Positions 26,550 through 34,937 of a stretch of DNA of 64,000 nt are shown here, piece after piece; the first letter of the stretch is position 1; the number at the start of each line of letters is the position of its first letter. A program made the translations under genes and the position numbers. The stretch covers positions 192,429-256,428 of the forward strand of contig NZ_JBCMYF010000006.1 of NCBI RefSeq assembly GCF_050483325.1, given 5' to 3'. The DNA comes from Bacillus_P idriensis_A. GTDB taxonomy: Bacteria > Bacillota > Bacilli > Bacillales > Bacillaceae. The notes beneath the pieces were generated by a model. That model did no database searches and had not been told where the DNA came from. It saw only the letters and a program-made list of their open reading frames with translations.

Positions 26550-27173
26550 GTGACTGCACCGAAGCCGAAGGTATATATTGAGATACTTCGTCAAATCAGG
26601 TCCATCATCCACGAAGATGCTCTTTTGGCAGGGGATAAAATTCCATCTGAAAGAGAACTCGCTGAACGGTTAAATGCAGGGAGATCATCCGTCAGAGAAG
26701 CTCTCCGGGCGCTCGAGCTCCTCGGAATGATTGAAACTAGACGCGGCGAAGGAACATATATCAAGGATTTTCGAGAACATGGTCTTGTTGAAATTCTCGG
26801 CACGTTTATTTTGCAGGATAAAAATGCGATCGCTGATTTGATTGAAATGAACGGGCTCCTTGAAGCAAGTGCGTTAACATTATTGCTTGCAAAAGATAAT
26901 CAAGCTGAAGAATTAAAGAATATTGGCTTCTCTATTCAGGATCAGAATCTGAGACATGCGGAGATTATGGCCAAGTTTATGAAGCTGTCGGACAACTACC
27001 TTTTATTCCGGATATGGACGGTCCTGAATGAGTATTTAAAGGTAATCCAGCCGGAGCAGAAGACCGGCAGATCAAGCGAATATGAAAAAATAATTGATGG
27101 ACTCATTTCAAATGATGAAAAGAAGGTTTTTGATTCTTATAAAACCCTGACAAAGAAAGAAAATGTCGAATAG
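26550..27173 (+). CDS. FadR/GntR-family transcriptional regulator
   Basis: Winged-helix regulator of 207 residues. The N-terminal domain is canonical GntR (IPSERELAERLNAGRSSVRE, about residues 27-46, then LELLGMIETRRGEGTY). The C-terminal ligand-binding half of about 125 residues is helical and shorter than the usual FCD domain, so ligand type is unclear. Start GTG 26550 has GGTGGA immediately upstream. Lying between malic enzyme and acetyl-CoA carboxyltransferase genes, it may sense an organic acid or acyl-CoA and control one or both; the dyad before ytsJ is a possible target. Confidence 0.85.
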   Translation: MTAPKPKVYIEILRQIRSIIHEDALLAGDKIPSERELAERLNAGRSSVREALRALELLGMIETRRGEGTYIKDFREHGLVEILGTFILQDKNAIADLIEMNGLLEASALTLLLAKDNQAEELKNIGFSIQDQNLRHAEIMAKFMKLSDNYLLFRIWTVLNEYLKVIQPEQKTGRSSEYEKIIDGLISNDEKKVFDSYKTLTKKENVE

Positions 27174-27271
27174 GACATGACACCTTTTTACAAAAAAATT
27201 GAAAATAATCCGGTAAAGTAGATAGATATGGCTAAGAGACAGGAATGAATCATTAATTCAATCAGGCGATC

Positions 27272-27283
27272 TGTCTAGAGACA
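27272..27283. promoter_or_regulatory. 12-bp perfect palindrome in the accDA leader
   Basis: TGTCTAGAGACA lies 34 nt before the accD start codon. It does not match the FapR consensus. It may be an operator or a short hairpin; no factor is assigned. Confidence 0.35.
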
Positions 27284-27316
27284 CCGAATGAAGTTCATAG
27301 AAAAGGAGGCAACGTT

Positions 27317-28192
27317 TTGTTAAAGGATTTATTTTCTAAGAAGAACCCAAAAAAGAAGAAATATGCATCCATTCCTTCTGAGCAGGCAAAGCATGATGTG
27401 CCTGAAGGAATCATGACAAAGTGTCCTAGCTGTAAAAAGATTATGTACTCTAAAGAATTGAATAAAAATCTGCGCGTGTGTATGAATTGCGGCCATCATC
27501 ACACCATGACTGCCAGAGAAAGAATTAAAAGCTTATTTGATGAACATTCATTTACTGAGTTTGATAAGGAAATGGTCTCTGAAAATCCGCTTAATTTCCC
27601 TGGATATATGGAAAAAGTAGAAAAAGACCGCAAAAAAACAAATCTAAACGAAGCAGTTGTAACCGGAGAAGGCACGATAAACGGCAATAAAACGGTCATT
27701 GCCATTATGGATGCAAGCTTCAGAATGGGCAGCATGGGATCAGTTGTCGGCGAAAAGATTACTAGAGCGATAGAGCGTGCAAATGACCGCGAGCTGCCGT
27801 TTATTATTTTTACAGCTTCCGGCGGTGCAAGGATGCAGGAAGGTGTACTCAGCTTAATGCAAATGGCCAAGACCAGCTCTGCACTGAAAATGTTCAGTGA
27901 TAACGGAGGACTGATCATTTCTGTCATGACTCATCCTACAACAGGAGGGGTTTCTGCAAGCTTTGCTTCACTTGGTGATTATAATTTTGCAGAACCGCGT
28001 GCACTTATTGGATTTGCGGGAAGACGCATCATTGAACAGACAATCCGGGAAGACCTGCCTGAGGATTTTCAGACAGCAGAATTTCTTTTGAAACACGGCC
28101 AGCTCGATGCTGTTATTAATCGATTGGATATGAAGGATACTCTTTCTAACATCCTGGAACTTCATACGTCAGGAGGTGGATCTGCATGGTAG
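27317..28192 (+). CDS. accD: Acetyl-CoA carboxylase carboxyltransferase beta subunit
   Basis: With AccA it transfers CO2 from carboxybiotin to acetyl-CoA to give malonyl-CoA for fatty acid synthesis. The N-terminal four-Cys zinc ribbon is intact (Cys36, Cys39, Cys55, Cys58) and the crotonase-like core includes the FTASGGARMQEG oxyanion motif. Start is TTG 27317 behind AAAAGGAGG; 291 residues, as in the family. Its end overlaps accA by 7 nt, ensuring paired synthesis of the two subunits. Confidence 0.97.
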   Translation: MLKDLFSKKNPKKKKYASIPSEQAKHDVPEGIMTKCPSCKKIMYSKELNKNLRVCMNCGHHHTMTARERIKSLFDEHSFTEFDKEMVSENPLNFPGYMEKVEKDRKKTNLNEAVVTGEGTINGNKTVIAIMDASFRMGSMGSVVGEKITRAIERANDRELPFIIFTASGGARMQEGVLSLMQMAKTSSALKMFSDNGGLIISVMTHPTTGGVSASFASLGDYNFAEPRALIGFAGRRIIEQTIREDLPEDFQTAEFLLKHGQLDAVINRLDMKDTLSNILELHTSGGGSAW

Positions 28193-29163
28193 GAGAACTT
28201 GAATTTGAAAAACCGGTAACAGATCTAAGGCAGAAAATTTCAGAGCTTAAAGAATTCACAAAAAATACCGATGTAGATCTGACGGCTGAGATTGTGAAGC
28301 TTGAAGGACGTCTTGAAAAGCTTGAAAAAGATATCTATACCAATTTACAGCCTTGGGATCGAGTGCAAATTGCAAGACACCCTAACCGTCCCACAACATT
28401 GGATTATATTGATAAACTTTTCACAAACTTCTTTGAAATACATGGCGACCGCTACTATGGTGACGATGAAGCTATTGTCGGAGGCATCGCAAAATACGGC
28501 GGACTTCCTGTAACGGTCATTGGCCATCAGCGCGGCAAGGATACAAAAGAAAATATCCGCCGGAACTTTGGCATGCCTCATCCGGAAGGCTACCGCAAAG
28601 CACTGCGCTTAATGCATCAGGCTGAAAAATTCAACCGTCCGATTATTTGCTTTATCGATACTAAAGGAGCTTATCCCGGCAAGGCTGCAGAAGAACGGGG
28701 CCAAAGCGAAGCAATCGCCAAAAACTTATTTGAAATGGCTGGATTAACTGTTCCGGTTATCTGTATTGTGATTGGAGAAGGCGGCAGCGGAGGCGCGCTT
28801 GCGCTCGGTGTTGGAAATCATATTCATATGCTTGAGAACTCAACTTACTCTGTTATCTCGCCTGAAGGGGCAGCTGCTCTTTTATGGAAGGATGCAGGGC
28901 TTGCAAAAAAAGCTGCGGAAACAATGAAAATAACAGCGCCTGATCTGAAGAAGCTTGGCATCATTGATCAGATTATCAATGAAGTTAAAGGCGGCGCACA
29001 CAGAGATGTTTCTGAACAGGCAAAAAATATGGATAAAGTCATTCATGCTTCCCTGAAAGAATTATTGAAGCTTGATGGATCTCAACTGGTCCAGCATCGC
29101 TATGAAAAGTTTAAAAGAATCGGTCAAGTTTCGTTTGCAGAAGAAATACTTGGGGTAAAATAG
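28186..29163 (+). CDS. accA: Acetyl-CoA carboxylase carboxyltransferase alpha subunit
   Basis: Partner of AccD in the malonyl-CoA-forming carboxyltransferase heterotetramer. An N-terminal helical region (residues 1-50) precedes the crotonase-fold core with RNFGMPHPEGYRKALRLM, IDTKGAYPGKAAEERGQ and IGEGGSGGALALG. ATG 28186 lies within the end of accD, preceded by AGGAGGTGG. The 325-residue length is normal. A strong terminator follows, separating accDA from the pfkA-pyk unit. Confidence 0.97.
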   Translation: MVGELEFEKPVTDLRQKISELKEFTKNTDVDLTAEIVKLEGRLEKLEKDIYTNLQPWDRVQIARHPNRPTTLDYIDKLFTNFFEIHGDRYYGDDEAIVGGIAKYGGLPVTVIGHQRGKDTKENIRRNFGMPHPEGYRKALRLMHQAEKFNRPIICFIDTKGAYPGKAAEERGQSEAIAKNLFEMAGLTVPVICIVIGEGGSGGALALGVGNHIHMLENSTYSVISPEGAAALLWKDAGLAKKAAETMKITAPDLKKLGIIDQIINEVKGGAHRDVSEQAKNMDKVIHASLKELLKLDGSQLVQHRYEKFKRIGQVSFAEEILGVK

Positions 29164-29210
29164 ATTAACGTGTAGCCTCCGGACAGGAAGGCAGCACGTT
29201 TCTTTTTTTA
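29164..29210 (+). terminator. Terminator after accA
   Basis: AACGTG-TA-GCCT pairs with AGGC-AG-CACGTT around CCGGACAGGA, followed by TTTCTTTTTTT. Confidence 0.8.
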
Positions 29211-29466
29211 AGGGTATATATTTAGTAATTGATGGTAAACACCTATCCCCTGAGCTGGTAAGATTATTCGACAAAATGAAAAGGAAGCGTTTACTTTATT
29301 TAATTTTCAAAGATTCGCTGAAAACCCCTCAAAACAAGAGGTTTTATTGTATAATGAGAAAGGTTTAAATGTAACGTGAAAATTCGACATTTGTCGTTTC
29401 TTGTCTATTGTGTTGCCCATTTCTTCATGTTATTTTAATATCACATACTACTTTGGGGTGAGAAAA
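29211..29466 (+). other. pfkA upstream region
   Basis: AT-rich non-coding stretch. AAAACC-CCTC and GAGG-TTTT (29324-29347) form a small hairpin just before TATAAT (29350-29355), a likely -10 without a clear -35. The remaining leader of about 110 nt shows no recognisable riboswitch. Confidence 0.4.
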
Positions 29467-30426
29467 ATGAAAAAAATCGGCGTATTAACTAGTGGAGGAG
29501 ATTCACCTGGTATGAACGCAGCTGTACGCGCTGTTGTACGTAAAGCGATCTATCATGATGTAGAAGTGTACGGAATTTATCACGGTTATTCTGGATTAAT
29601 TGCTGGACATATCGAAAAGCTTGAGCTTGGATCTGTAGGAGATATTATCCACCGGGGGGGTACAAAGCTCTATACAGCCCGCTGTCCTGAATTTAAAACA
29701 GTTGAGGGACAACTAAAAGGAATCGAGCAATTAAAGAAGCATGGAATAGAAGGCTTAGTTGTCATCGGCGGAGATGGTTCTTATATGGGAGCCAAAAAGC
29801 TGACTGAACATGGTTTTCCATGTGTAGGCGTTCCGGGAACCATTGATAATGACATTCCAGGCACTGATTTTACAATTGGATTTGATACTGCACTGAATAC
29901 AGTCATTGATGCTATAGATAAAATTCGGGATACTGCAACATCACATGAACGTACATACGTGATTGAAGTCATGGGAAGACATGCTGGAGATCTTGCATTA
30001 TGGTCAGGTCTTGCAGGCGGAGCAGAAACGATTCTGATTCCGGAAGTGGACTATGATATGGAAGATATTCTTGCCCGGTTAAAGCATGGGACAGACAGGG
30101 GCAAAAAACACAGTATTATCATCGTGGCAGAAGGCGTAGGAAGCGGAGTCGAATTCGGCAGAAGAATTGAAGAGGCTACTAAGCTTGAAACACGCGTATC
30201 TGTACTAGGGCACATTCAGCGCGGAGGATCTCCTACGGCGTTTGACCGTGTGCTTGCCAGCCGTCTTGGTGCTTATGCTGTAGAATTATTGCTTGAAGGA
30301 AAAGGCGGACGCGCAGTCGGCATTCAAAGCAATGAATTAACAAACAATGATATCCTTGAAATTTTAGATACACCGCATACAGTTGATAAGAACATGTATC
30401 AGCTTTCAAAAGAATTATCGATCTAA
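29467..30426 (+). CDS. pfkA: 6-phosphofructokinase
   Basis: ATP-dependent phosphorylation of fructose 6-phosphate, the committed step of glycolysis. Motifs: LTSGGDSPGMNAAVRAVVRK (ATP site), GGDGSYMGA and the catalytic PGTIDNDIPGTD with Asp127. ATG 29467 gives 319 residues, the B. subtilis length; the open frame extends to 29401 but the upstream part lacks a ribosome binding site. GGGGTGAG precedes the chosen start. pyk follows after 53 nt, and the two are probably co-transcribed as in B. subtilis. Confidence 0.98.
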   Translation: MKKIGVLTSGGDSPGMNAAVRAVVRKAIYHDVEVYGIYHGYSGLIAGHIEKLELGSVGDIIHRGGTKLYTARCPEFKTVEGQLKGIEQLKKHGIEGLVVIGGDGSYMGAKKLTEHGFPCVGVPGTIDNDIPGTDFTIGFDTALNTVIDAIDKIRDTATSHERTYVIEVMGRHAGDLALWSGLAGGAETILIPEVDYDMEDILARLKHGTDRGKKHSIIIVAEGVGSGVEFGRRIEEATKLETRVSVLGHIQRGGSPTAFDRVLASRLGAYAVELLLEGKGGRAVGIQSNELTNNDILEILDTPHTVDKNMYQLSKELSI

Positions 30427-30479
30427 ATGATATCTGTTTGGTATCGTTTTCATACCTATTAACAGGAGGAATATAACGA

Positions 30480-32240
30480 ATGAGAAAAACGAAAATAGTC
30501 TGTACGATCGGCCCTGCAAGTGAAAGTGTTGAAAAGCTTACGCAATTAATGGAAGCGGGAATGAACGTTTCACGCTTAAACTTCTCTCATGGAGATTTTG
30601 AAGAGCACGGAGCACGCATCAAAAACATTCGCGAGGCATCAGGTAAACTTAATAAGGATATTGCCATCCTATTGGATACAAAAGGACCTGAAATCCGCAC
30701 GCATTCTATGCAGGACGGTGCAATCGAGCTTGTTGCAGGGTCAGAAGTGACCGTGTCAATGACAGAGGTGCTTGGAACAGCTGATAAATTCTCAATTTCA
30801 TATGAAGGTTTAATTGATGATGTACATGCTGGATCAATCATTTTGCTTGATGATGGCCTGATTGGACTTGAAGTTCTTGAAATGAACAAACAAGCGAAAG
30901 AAATCAGAACAAAGGTTTTAAACACAGGCACATTAAAGAACAAAAAAGGTGTCAATGTTCCAGGCGTAAGCGTTAAGCTTCCGGGAATCACGGAGAAAGA
31001 TGCAAATGATATCGTTTTTGGAATTGAGCAGGGAGTGGACTTCATCGCTGCGTCATTCGTACGACGTGCAGCAGATGTTCTTGAAATTCGCGAATTGCTT
31101 GAAAAACACGATGCAGGCCATATTCAAATCATCCCTAAAATCGAAAACCAGGAAGGCGTCGATAACATCGATGAGATTCTTGAGGTTTCAGATGGTTTAA
31201 TGGTTGCACGCGGTGACTTGGGTGTGGAAATTCCAGCTGAAGAAGTGCCATTGGTTCAAAAAGACCTTATTAAAAAGTGCAACGCTTTAGGCAAACCGGT
31301 TATTACAGCTACACAAATGCTTGACAGCATGCAGCGCAATCCACGCCCTACACGCGCAGAAGCAAGTGATGTTGCAAACGCCATTTTTGACGGTACTGAT
31401 GCAATCATGCTATCTGGTGAGACGGCTGCAGGATCATACCCTGTTGAAGCGGTTCAAACTATGAATAACATTGCTTCACGTGCTGAACAAGCTCTTGATT
31501 ACAAGCAAATCCTTGCAAAGCGCAGCGAACAGGCTGACATGACAATTACGGATGCTATCGGACAATCGGTTGCGCATACAGGACTTAACTTGAAAGCTGC
31601 TGCAATTGTAGCAACGACTGAAAGCGGGCATACAGCGAGAATGATTTCAAAGTACCGTCCTAAAGCTCCGATCGTGGCTGTTACTTCATGTGAGTCAGTT
31701 TCACGTAAGCTTGCTCTTGTTTGGGGCGTATACTCACGCAATGGTCAAAAAGCGGCATCAACAGATGAAATGCTTGATCAGGCAGTACAAGAATCACTTC
31801 AGTCAGGAATTGTTAAGCATGGTGATTTAGTTGTCATTACTGCAGGCGTGCCAATCGGCGAAACTGGCACAACGAACTTAATGAAAGTTCACGTTGTCGG
31901 CGATGTGATTGCTAAAGGACAGGGAATCGGGCGCAAAACAGCGTTTGGAAAAGTTGTCGTGGCAAGCTCAGCATCTGAAGCTGAATCAAAAATGACTCAG
32001 GGTGCCATTTTAGTTTCTCAAAGTACAGATCGTGACATGATGGGCGCTTTAGAGCAAGCATCAGCATTAATTACAGAAGAAGGCGGATTAACAAGCCATG
32101 CTGCTGTAGTTGGCTTAAGTCTTGGAATTCCTGTAATCGTAGGAGTGGAAGATGCAACTTCTATCCTGAAAGATGGTCAGGAAATCACAGTTGATGGATC
32201 TCGCGGTGCCATCTATCAAGGACATGCAAGTGTTCTATAA
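30480..32240 (+). CDS. pyk: Pyruvate kinase with C-terminal PEP-utiliser domain
   Basis: Transfers phosphate from phosphoenolpyruvate to ADP, the final glycolytic step. Catalytic barrel residues 1-340 include IPKIENQEGVDNIDEI and DGLMVARGDLGVEIP. The allosteric C-domain ends near residue 470, and an extra domain resembling the phosphohistidine domain of PEP-utilising enzymes fills 480-586 (ITEEGGLTSHAAVVGLSLGI). This extension is characteristic of Bacillaceae enzymes. Start ATG 30480 is preceded by AGGAGG. A terminator follows. Confidence 0.98.
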   Translation: MRKTKIVCTIGPASESVEKLTQLMEAGMNVSRLNFSHGDFEEHGARIKNIREASGKLNKDIAILLDTKGPEIRTHSMQDGAIELVAGSEVTVSMTEVLGTADKFSISYEGLIDDVHAGSIILLDDGLIGLEVLEMNKQAKEIRTKVLNTGTLKNKKGVNVPGVSVKLPGITEKDANDIVFGIEQGVDFIAASFVRRAADVLEIRELLEKHDAGHIQIIPKIENQEGVDNIDEILEVSDGLMVARGDLGVEIPAEEVPLVQKDLIKKCNALGKPVITATQMLDSMQRNPRPTRAEASDVANAIFDGTDAIMLSGETAAGSYPVEAVQTMNNIASRAEQALDYKQILAKRSEQADMTITDAIGQSVAHTGLNLKAAAIVATTESGHTARMISKYRPKAPIVAVTSCESVSRKLALVWGVYSRNGQKAASTDEMLDQAVQESLQSGIVKHGDLVVITAGVPIGETGTTNLMKVHVVGDVIAKGQGIGRKTAFGKVVVASSASEAESKMTQGAILVSQSTDRDMMGALEQASALITEEGGLTSHAAVVGLSLGIPVIVGVEDATSILKDGQEITVDGSRGAIYQGHASVL

Positions 32241-32251
32241 GTAAATAAAGA

Positions 32252-32284
32252 CAAAAAGAGAAGGGCTTTTCCTTCTCTTTTTTG
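32252..32284 (+). terminator. Terminator after pyk
   Basis: AAAAAGAGAAGG pairs with CCTTCTCTTTTTT around GCTTTT. Confidence 0.88.
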
Positions 32285-32331
32285 CATGCATTCCATATAC
32301 TCTTTATATACGACAAAATGAGGTGCATTAG

Positions 32332-32718
32332 ATGAGATATTTGCTGCCATTTTTAATTATCATCCCAGCATGTGAAATTGGCATCTTGCTTTTCTCAGGC
32401 AAAACGATCGGAATCATTCCAACTATCTTAATGATTATTGCAACTGGAATAGCTGGAGCGTGGCTTTCAAAGAAGCAGGGAATGGAAGCAATCCGAAAAG
32501 TTCAGCGTGAAATCAGCTTTGGAAATATACCGGGTGATGCCATAATTGACGGGCTGTGTGTTCTCGTTGGGGGCTTGCTTCTTTTAACACCTGGTTTTAT
32601 AACAGATTTAACAGGGTTTGTTTTATTAATCCCCGCAACAAGAAAATTTGTAAAACCGCTGCTGCAAAAGTGGATCAGCAGAATGATCGATCAAAATCGA
32701 TTTACGATTATACGATAG
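32332..32718 (+). CDS. fxsA: FxsA family membrane protein
   Basis: Membrane protein of 128 residues in the FxsA family; the E. coli protein suppresses F exclusion of phage T7, but the normal cell function is unknown. Hydrophobic segments lie near residues 2-20, 25-45 and 70-100, with the family motif PGFITDLTGFVLLIPATRKF. B. subtilis has the homologue ytzA at the same place between pyk and ytvI. Start ATG 32332; the spacing to a weak GAGGTG box is acceptable. Confidence 0.85.
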   Translation: MRYLLPFLIIIPACEIGILLFSGKTIGIIPTILMIIATGIAGAWLSKKQGMEAIRKVQREISFGNIPGDAIIDGLCVLVGGLLLLTPGFITDLTGFVLLIPATRKFVKPLLQKWISRMIDQNRFTIIR

Positions 32719-32766
32719 AACCGTCTGAGCTTTTCGCATCAGCGGTTTTTTTCCTGTTTGCCAATA

Positions 32767-32822
32767 CAGAAAAGCGGAGCATTATCTGACATGTCTGAGC
32801 TAAATGCGATTCCGCTTTTCTG
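32767..32822. repeat. Intergenic repeat locus E: minimal palindromic remnant
   Basis: CAGAAAAGCGGA (32767-32778) pairs perfectly with TCCGCTTTTCTG (32811-32822). The loop retains the unit's ATCTGACATGTCTGAGCTAA stretch. It lies between the converging fxsA and ytvI genes and could act as their shared terminator. Confidence 0.75.
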
Positions 32823-32829
32823 TTGGCCC

Positions 32830-33936
32830 TTACGATTTTTTAGTGATAAATGACCAGATATCTTCAAATATTCCTGCATTGTGAAGGGCATTGAATATAA
32901 CTAAAGCAACTGGCCCGGCAATTAATCCTAGAAACCCGAATAATTTAAAACCTGCAAATAACGAAATCAGTGTTGCAAGAGGATCAAGTCCAATTGTTGA
33001 AGATAAAATCTTCGGTTCCATCATTTGACGCTGAATCAAGATGATCAGGTATAAAACACCTAAACCAATGGCAAACGGCAGATCGCCGCTGAATGCTGAG
33101 TAAATGATCCACGGGACGAAGACCAGGCCTGTTCCGAGATAAGGAAGCAAATCAACGATTCCAATCAGCAAAGCAATTGTAATTGCATAGTCCACCCGCA
33201 GGAAGAGTAACCCTAGTAATACGATAATAGTTGTGATGCTGATTAAAATCAGTTGAGCTTTAATGAAACCAAGCAAAGCTTTTTTTAAATCATCAACAAC
33301 CGTTCTGCCGCTTTTTCTCGCTTTTAAGGGAAGGTATTTGCGGAGCAGCTTCTGAAATTTGTACCAGTCTTTGCTGATGAAAAAAGCTGCCAGCAAGGAG
33401 AAAATCGTCACTGTAGCAGCGTTCGGGAGCCAGCTGATCAACAGCGGAATGTTCTCTAGCAGCCCTTTTAAAAAGCCGGCTGCATTTGATCCGATTTTTT
33501 CGCCTGCATTTTGAATGTTGGCAAGGATTGTTGCCTGCTGACTGGAATCAAGCGTATTAAATAAAGCTGCAATATCTTCATAGACGGGAAGCACACGGTC
33601 CCCAATGAATGTCTCAATATAAACGACAAGGGCTTTGAAATGCTCAGGCACGGACGATGCAAGATACGTGGTGCCCGTTACGAGTTCAGTGACCAGCAAG
33701 GTAATAATGCCTGCAATAACGACAAATAGAAAGGCGATAGATAGTAAAACGGCAGCACTTCGAACCATTTTTTTTTCAAGCAGATTGACCATAGGATTTA
33801 TGAACATCGCTAGGATGAGTCCGATTATAAACGGATAAGTGAGCGCCGAGATATAATAGACAGAGGCGAGCGCAGCGGCAATAATGCCTGCAACGGCAAG
33901 CGTTCTGACAGTAACTTGTACTACGTAAGCATTCAC
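32830..33936 (-). CDS. ytvI: Sporulation integral membrane protein YtvI (AI-2E transporter family)
   Basis: Polytopic membrane protein of 368 residues with about 7-8 hydrophobic segments, belonging to the AI-2E transporter/PerM family. It matches B. subtilis YtvI, expressed during sporulation under sigma-E. Features include LKARKSGRTVVDDLKKALLG (cytoplasmic loop) and the GIVDLLPYLGTGLVFVPW motif. Start is GTG 33936, shortly after GGAGGGG. Its substrate is unknown. It converges on fxsA and diverges from ytwI. Confidence 0.9.
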   Translation of the reverse strand: MNAYVVQVTVRTLAVAGIIAAALASVYYISALTYPFIIGLILAMFINPMVNLLEKKMVRSAAVLLSIAFLFVVIAGIITLLVTELVTGTTYLASSVPEHFKALVVYIETFIGDRVLPVYEDIAALFNTLDSSQQATILANIQNAGEKIGSNAAGFLKGLLENIPLLISWLPNAATVTIFSLLAAFFISKDWYKFQKLLRKYLPLKARKSGRTVVDDLKKALLGFIKAQLILISITTIIVLLGLLFLRVDYAITIALLIGIVDLLPYLGTGLVFVPWIIYSAFSGDLPFAIGLGVLYLIILIQRQMMEPKILSSTIGLDPLATLISLFAGFKLFGFLGLIAGPVALVIFNALHNAGIFEDIWSFITKKS

Positions 33937-34085
33937 ATGATCCCCTCCTGTTCATTATTCAGATTTTTTAAAGATCGTTAATAATTTTCTGTATTTGTTT
34001 CAGGCACGCGGTCCGAGACTCTTTGCCGAAAAGAAATCTGTATCTGCCGCTGTGCTGAAAAAGACTTTTGAAAGGAAGTAAGAAA

Positions 34086-34544
34086 ATGAATCAACCTGTC
34101 CTATTCTTAATCATATTATTGATCGTTGGATTTCTTGCCAAAAATCAATCATTAATGTTCGCAGTCGGTTTTTTACTAGTTGTGAAATTGACCGGCCTTG
34201 ATACGAAATTGTTTCCTCATATCCAGGCAAAGGGGATAAATTGGGGTGTCACTGTAATTACGATCGCCGTACTGGTGCCGATTGCTACCGGTGATATTGG
34301 ATTTAAGCAGCTGACAGAGGCAATGAGATCGTCCTATGCATGGATTGCTCTTGGAGCCGGGATTGCAGTAGCACTAATTGCTAAGAATGGTTTGACGCTG
34401 CTTGCAGAAGACCCCCATATCACTACAGCTCTTGTGTTTGGAACCATTTTAGCAGTGTCTTTATTTGGGGGAGTTGCCGTCGGACCGCTGATTGGAGCAG
34501 GAATTGCGTATTTGGTCATGCAAACGGTTAAATTTTTTGGTTAA
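34086..34544 (+). CDS. ytwI: UPF0756 membrane protein YtwI
   Basis: Small hydrophobic protein of 152 residues with four to five membrane segments, in the DUF441/UPF0756 family of unknown function. Conserved motifs: NQSLMFAVGFLLVVKLTGLD and GPLIGAGIAYLVMQTVKF. ATG 34086 is supported by AAAGGAAG; the open frame extends to a TTG at 34068. It lies upstream of citZ, as in B. subtilis, but a long leader with its own promoter separates them. Confidence 0.9.
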   Translation: MNQPVLFLIILLIVGFLAKNQSLMFAVGFLLVVKLTGLDTKLFPHIQAKGINWGVTVITIAVLVPIATGDIGFKQLTEAMRSSYAWIALGAGIAVALIAKNGLTLLAEDPHITTALVFGTILAVSLFGGVAVGPLIGAGIAYLVMQTVKFFG

Positions 34545-34649
34545 TATAATAAATTCTGATACAATAAATGAGAAGGCGCCTTTAAAACTCATTATTCTTC
34601 TTAAATATCATTTTTCTGACAAATTTTTTGGTTCTGGAAATTCTTTTCG

Positions 34650-34678
34650 TTCACAAAAATCAGATAATTGTTTATAAT
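34650..34678 (+). promoter_or_regulatory. Promoter of citZ
   Basis: TTCACA (34650-34655), a 17-nt spacer and TATAAT (34673-34678), giving an untranslated leader of about 250 nt. Confidence 0.7.
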
Positions 34679-34765
34679 GGGTATAGGCAGTTTCATTCCG
34701 CCTTCTTATTAATGAAAGTCACAATTGAAGATAACATTCGATGTGGCTATTATATTAGCTGTAAA

Positions 34766-34779
34766 TGTAAGCATTTTCT
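34766..34779 (+). promoter_or_regulatory. cre site within the citZ leader
   Basis: TGTAAGCATTTTCT resembles the CcpA consensus with two deviations. It lies about 80 nt after the predicted transcription start, which suits a roadblock mechanism for glucose repression of citrate synthase. Its GCATTTT half also pairs with AAAATGC at 34787-34793. Confidence 0.6.
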
Positions 34780-34937
34780 TTTTATAAAATGCTTGAGTAT
34801 TGAGCAAGCGCTCGGTCGTTTAAACGATTGAAAGATTGGGCAAATAAAAAGAAAAAGACCAGTTTGTCGAATGCTATCTTTTATTGTTGACGAGAAGAGC
34901 GGATCAATGGGGATATTTTTGCAAAGGAGAGATTTAC

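Noticed and set aside
27272..27283. FapR operator for accDA
   Set aside because: The palindrome does not resemble the FapR consensus, and accDA is not in the classic FapR regulon of B. subtilis.
30587..31045. Long antisense reading frame inside pyk (and many similar ones elsewhere)
   Set aside because: It mirrors codons of a highly conserved gene, lacks a ribosome binding site and gives low-complexity Ser/Ile-rich protein; treated as a shadow frame.
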